Shown: positions 61,010 through 64,000 of the stretch, in pieces | Layout: each line of letters begins with the position of its first letter | Position numbering within the stretch: the first letter of the stretch is position 1 | Assembly: GCF_001510665.1 (NCBI RefSeq) | Contig: NZ_LMTI01000005.1 | Span: 1,828 to 65,827 of the forward strand | Length of the DNA stretch: 64,000 nt | Reading direction: 5' to 3' | Source: Bacillus sp. FJAT-27445 | GTDB lineage: Bacteria; Bacillota; Bacilli; Bacillales; Cytobacillaceae | The notes under the pieces: model-generated | Told to the model about the DNA's origin: nothing | Databases searched by the model: none | What the model saw: the letters and a program-made list of their open reading frames with translations, nothing else | Program-made: the position numbers and the translations under genes

Positions 61010-62274
61010 GCGATCTGAAGGAATTAAAGCAGAGATTAATCGAGGAAGTTGAAGCAAGGAAAGAGGAACTCATCGAGCTTTGTGGTTCATTGATAAAGAT
61101 ACCAAGCGAAAACCCGCCAGGCGATTCTACTGAAATTTCTCAGTTCATTGATGGGTATCTGCGCCAGTATGGGCTTGAAACAGAATGGCACGAGTCGACA
61201 GATAAAATGTTTAATTTGATTTCCAGCATCGGCCCGGAAGACGGAAAGCATTTAGTTTACTGCGGGCATACGGATGTAGTACCAGCAGGCGACTTAACAA
61301 AATGGGACTTTGATCCATTCTCTGGCGAAGTGGAGGATGGCTGGCTGCTTGGAAGAGGCGCCAGTGATATGAAGGCCGGGCTTGGAGGCATCATCTTTGC
61401 CTTTGCGCTTTTAAAACGATTAAATGTTGAAATTCCAGGAAAGTTAACGCTGGCGATTGTTCCAGATGAAGAAACCGGAGGAGAATTTGGTGTACCGTGG
61501 CTTCTTGAGCGAGGATTGGTTAAAGGCGATGGCTGCCTGATTGCCGAGCCCTCTTCCCCACTAAATCCAACCATTGGCCAAAAGGGGTCTTACTGGTTTG
61601 AACTCGAAGTATTCGGGACACCGGGACACGGAAGCTTATCACCGGTTGCGGGCGGCAATGCAATTGTCGATGCAATCGCTGCGATTGAAAAAATCAGGTC
61701 GTTATGGGATTTGGAAATCACCATTCCAGAAGAGGTAAAAGACCTTATCGAAGTATCCCAGAGGTATATGCGCGAAGTAGAAGCCGATCGGGAGAAATTC
61801 CAACCTGTTTTGGAAAGAGTCACGGTCAATATCGGTACGATCCAGGGCGGAACAAAATCCAATGTGATTCCTGAGAGCTGTAAGGTTGAGGTCGATTGCC
61901 GGCTTCCATTTGGTGTTACCCAGGATGAAGTTACGTCTTACCTTAAAAACGAACTGGATGCGCTGGGCATTCGCTATGAAATCCGCCAGTTTGGCTTCAG
62001 GAGCGAGGCCAACCATACATCTGCCGCTGACCCTGTCTGCCGTGCGATCGTGGACAATATATCCTTTGTAACCGGGGACGAAGCATATGGTGTCATGCAA
62101 TGGGCCAGTAGCGATGCACGCCATTTCAGGGAGTACAATATTCCGGTACTGCAATACGGTCCTGCCTATCTGCCAAGCATCCATGGCTACAATGAAAAAG
62201 TTCTTGTTGAAGACATCGTTCGCTGTGCGAAAGTGTACGCAGCGGCTGTGATTGATTTTCTTTATGAAAAATAA
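61006..62274 (+). CDS. M20 family metallopeptidase (ArgE/DapE/CPG2 type)
   Basis: A 422-residue di-zinc exopeptidase or deacylase. Metal ligands are His88 and Asp121 (CGHTDVVPAG with Asp90; GRGASDMKAG), and the catalytic Glu155 and ligand Glu156 lie in PDEETGGEFG. The dimerisation domain has GTPGHGSLSPVAGGNAI. Members hydrolyse dipeptides, N-acyl amino acids or succinyl-diaminopimelate. Here the transporter and aminopeptidase next to it suggest a peptide or N-acyl amino acid substrate. Confidence 0.92.
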   Translation: MSDLKELKQRLIEEVEARKEELIELCGSLIKIPSENPPGDSTEISQFIDGYLRQYGLETEWHESTDKMFNLISSIGPEDGKHLVYCGHTDVVPAGDLTKWDFDPFSGEVEDGWLLGRGASDMKAGLGGIIFAFALLKRLNVEIPGKLTLAIVPDEETGGEFGVPWLLERGLVKGDGCLIAEPSSPLNPTIGQKGSYWFELEVFGTPGHGSLSPVAGGNAIVDAIAAIEKIRSLWDLEITIPEEVKDLIEVSQRYMREVEADREKFQPVLERVTVNIGTIQGGTKSNVIPESCKVEVDCRLPFGVTQDEVTSYLKNELDALGIRYEIRQFGFRSEANHTSAADPVCRAIVDNISFVTGDEAYGVMQWASSDARHFREYNIPVLQYGPAYLPSIHGYNEKVLVEDIVRCAKVYAAAVIDFLYEK

Positions 62275-62312
62275 ATAAGATATAGCTTTGTAAGATTCAG
62301 CTTGTCTTTATC

Positions 62313-62368
62313 AACAGTTATCCTGCCTAAATTATTCACTCCATTTGGAGTTTGGCAGGATAACTGTT
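62313..62368 (+). terminator. Long perfect inverted repeat after the peptidase gene
   Basis: A 15-bp perfect stem, AACAGTTATCCTGCC / GGCAGGATAACTGTT, encloses a 26-base loop that contains an ACTCC/GGAGT sub-hairpin and is followed by TATTATT. It is probably a terminator; an operator for the next gene is possible. Confidence 0.65.
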
Positions 62369-62451
62369 TATTATTGAAAAAATAATTGCTTTTTACCAGA
62401 ATTAGAGATGTAATGGGAATTGTCGAAAGGTTTTGAAGGGGGAGGAATTAT

Positions 62452-63213
62452 GTGCTAAAGACTTTGGATTTGGCATTGAAAGTCTTGAAAATGTTTACAA
62501 AGGAACGCCCGGTCTGGGGAGGACGGGAACTGGCAAATGAAATGGGCCTGAACCATACGAATATTTACCGCATTCTTGAAACATTAGAGAAAAATAGATT
62601 CATTTCAAAGGATAAGGTGACAAAGAAATATTCCCTTGGGTATGCTACATGGGAATTAGGCATGATTATGTATGAGAGCCTTAATGTTTCAAACTTAATC
62701 CGTCCGATTTTGGAACGGCTTCGGGACAAGACCGGAGAATCGATTTTTTTGACAGTTCTCGATAGGGATGAAGCGGTTACACTCGATGTAGTCGAACCGG
62801 AAAACAAAGTGAAGTTTTCAGTTTCCGCTGGAAGCCGTGCCCCGTTGTATGTAGGCGCTTCCTATCGGACCATTTTAGCTTATATGCCGGAGGATTTCAT
62901 TGATTCCGTCATCCAATCGGAGTTAATAAAATACACAAAAACAACTATGACAGACGCCGACGAAATTAAAGCAGAGCTTGAGCATATTAGGGAACGAGGA
63001 TGGGCACAGAGCCAGGGTGAGTACACATGGGATGTTCTTGCTGTTGCCGTTCCATTGTTTGACGGGGGAGAAATCATTGGATCCATTACTGTTTCAGGTC
63101 CGGTTTACAGGATGACCGAAGAAAAAATAAACGAATACCTTCCTTTGCTAATGGCAACAAGGGATGAGGTAGGCAGCGTCATCCAACGGTATCAATTGAA
63201 GTTTAAAGTTTAG
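62452..63213 (+). CDS. IclR family transcriptional regulator
   Basis: A 253-residue regulator. An N-terminal winged HTH (VWGGRELANEMGLNHTNIYRILETLEKNRFI, about residues 20-50) is followed by the IclR ligand-binding domain: KYSLGYATWELG, SIFLTVLDRDEAVTLDVVE, SAGSRAPLYVGASYRTILAYMP and AVPLFDGGEIIGSITVSGP. GTG start behind GGGGGAGG. Lying inside the catabolic region, it probably controls it. Confidence 0.92.
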   Translation: MLKTLDLALKVLKMFTKERPVWGGRELANEMGLNHTNIYRILETLEKNRFISKDKVTKKYSLGYATWELGMIMYESLNVSNLIRPILERLRDKTGESIFLTVLDRDEAVTLDVVEPENKVKFSVSAGSRAPLYVGASYRTILAYMPEDFIDSVIQSELIKYTKTTMTDADEIKAELEHIRERGWAQSQGEYTWDVLAVAVPLFDGGEIIGSITVSGPVYRMTEEKINEYLPLLMATRDEVGSVIQRYQLKFKV

Positions 63214-63231
63214 CGTCAGGAGGGATAATAA

Positions 63232-64000
63232 TTGTCGGATTTAGTAGAAGTAGCCAAGTCAATATTGAAGTCAAATTTAAACATCCAGGATAATGAGCAT
63301 ATTTTAATCGTTGCCGACCCTGAGTCTTGTGAGGTTGCCGACGTTTTTTATGAAGCGGGTATTGCCTTGGGCAATGAAACAATGCTGATGAAGATGATGA
63401 CCAGGACAAAGTCCGGGGAAGAACCGCCTCAGGCTGTCGCGAGGGCTATGAAAACTGCTGATGCAGTCCTTTGCATTACACTTCATTCACTTACCCACAC
63501 AAAGGCAAGAAAGGAAGCGTCAGCCTCAGGGGCGCGTGTTGCAACAATGCCGGGAATAACAGTGGATATGCTGAAGGAAGGCGCGATAACAGCTGACTAT
63601 ACGGAAGTAGAGCAGCTTACCAAGGAATACTGCCGCCTGCTTGAAGACGGAGAAACCGTAACCATTGCGAAAGGTGAATCCGAATTGACTCTTTCCATCA
63701 AAGGGAGGAAGGGTATTCCAAGCACAGGCGTCTTCCGAAATAAAGGAGAGTCAGGGAATCTTCCATCCGGTGAAAGTTATATTGCGCCAATCGAAGATTC
63801 AGCGAATGGGACGATTTTGGTAGATGGGTCCATTGCCGGTATTGGCGTCGTAAGTGAGCCGGTGTTATTAACAGTTGAAAAGGGTAGATTGACGGATGCG
63901 ACCGGAAAAGAAGGAAAGCGCTTGCTCGAACTTCTCGGGGACGGGAACGGCAGAATCATCGCCGAATTTGGGATTGGCACGAATAAAAAAGCGAGATTGA
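63232..64000 (+). CDS. Aminopeptidase, M29-like (partial, cut by window end)
   Basis: The 5' 256 codons of a larger gene: MSDLVEVAKSILKSNLNIQD, HILIVADPESCEVADVFYEAG, ALCITLHSLTHTKARKEAS-like VLCITLHSLTHTKARKEAS, ATMPGITVDMLKEGAITADY and IAEFGIGTNKKARL at the edge. The order matches thermophilic-type (M29, AmpS/AmpT-like) leucyl aminopeptidases, whose metal ligands lie mainly in the missing part. TTG start behind AGGAGGG, 18 bp after the IclR gene. It would complete peptide hydrolysis started by the M20 enzyme. Confidence 0.75.
   Translation, partial: MSDLVEVAKSILKSNLNIQDNEHILIVADPESCEVADVFYEAGIALGNETMLMKMMTRTKSGEEPPQAVARAMKTADAVLCITLHSLTHTKARKEASASGARVATMPGITVDMLKEGAITADYTEVEQLTKEYCRLLEDGETVTIAKGESELTLSIKGRKGIPSTGVFRNKGESGNLPSGESYIAPIEDSANGTILVDGSIAGIGVVSEPVLLTVEKGRLTDATGKEGKRLLELLGDGNGRIIAEFGIGTNKKARL

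Overview
The window looks like chromosomal DNA of a Gram-positive, endospore-forming member of the Bacillaceae. The grounds are strong AGGAGG-type ribosome binding sites with frequent GTG and TTG starts, U-tailed terminators, an S-box (SAM-I) riboswitch, a perfect cre box, the sporulation pair prkA/yhbH, a deoR-deoC-cdd operon and lipoprotein and secretion signals typical of Firmicutes. GC content is moderate, in the low forties by eye. No transposase, integrase, phage gene or CRISPR array was seen. The accessory signal lies in dispersed intergenic repeats and in two large, poorly characterised operons.

Layout. 1-350: tRNA-Cys and tRNA-Leu(CAA) flanking a degenerate tRNA. 0.6-8.2 kb: an AtoE-type transporter, a large secreted subtilase and several small single genes. 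8.5-12.2 kb: a second degenerate tRNA, a B3/4-domain protein, queG, an amidase-domain protein, a candidate 15-residue leader ORF and trmL. 12.2-17 kb: nfrA, a tiny antisense membrane peptide, prkA, a 64-residue protein and yhbH. 17-21.5 kb: tandem paralogous membrane proteins, then mostly small conserved genes. 21.5-24 kb: a SAM-I riboswitch whose only co-directional downstream gene is a 55-residue FbpA-like protein, facing an ArsB/NhaD transporter. 24-28.4 kb: a PAS-PAS-GGDEF-EAL protein, a KinB-like kinase and small ORFs. 28.5-32.1 kb: an ATPase-ferredoxin-2-oxoacid:ferredoxin oxidoreductase operon with a cre site over its promoter. 32.2-35 kb: a cupin gene with a Fur-type box, and an MMPL transporter. 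35.2-38.4 kb: deoR, deoC, xapX-like, cdd, and a DNA glycosylase.

38.6-49.1 kb: a tightly coupled six-gene operon encoding an HPt-REC-GGDEF-REC diguanylate cyclase, a membrane HEAT-repeat protein, a processive GT2 glycosyltransferase, a 1079-residue membrane-anchored glycoside-hydrolase-like protein, a single-domain response regulator and a HAMP-GAF-PAS hybrid histidine kinase. It reads as a two-component and c-di-GMP controlled exopolysaccharide synthesis system. No PilZ domain or canonical BcsB-like subunit was recognised in it.

49.3-64 kb: aspA, followed by a catabolic region with an AroM-family protein, two paralogous amidohydrolases (one without the N-terminal HxH metal motif), a complete Dpp/Opp-type ABC importer with a divergent binding protein, a DUF1177 protein, an M20 peptidase, an IclR regulator and an M29-type aminopeptidase cut by the window end. 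These suggest uptake and stepwise hydrolysis of a peptide or N-acylated amino acid. Two copies of a TTTC-N7-GAA palindrome, one before each divergent transport transcript, are candidate regulator sites.

The intergenic space is rich in repeats: two arrays with 20-21 bp periodicity (28.5 kb and 32.7 kb), a promoter-proximal hairpin element present twice (35.2 and 49.2 kb), and GC-rich palindromic elements around 53.8-54.3 kb that share a 24-bp identical segment with 15.7 kb.
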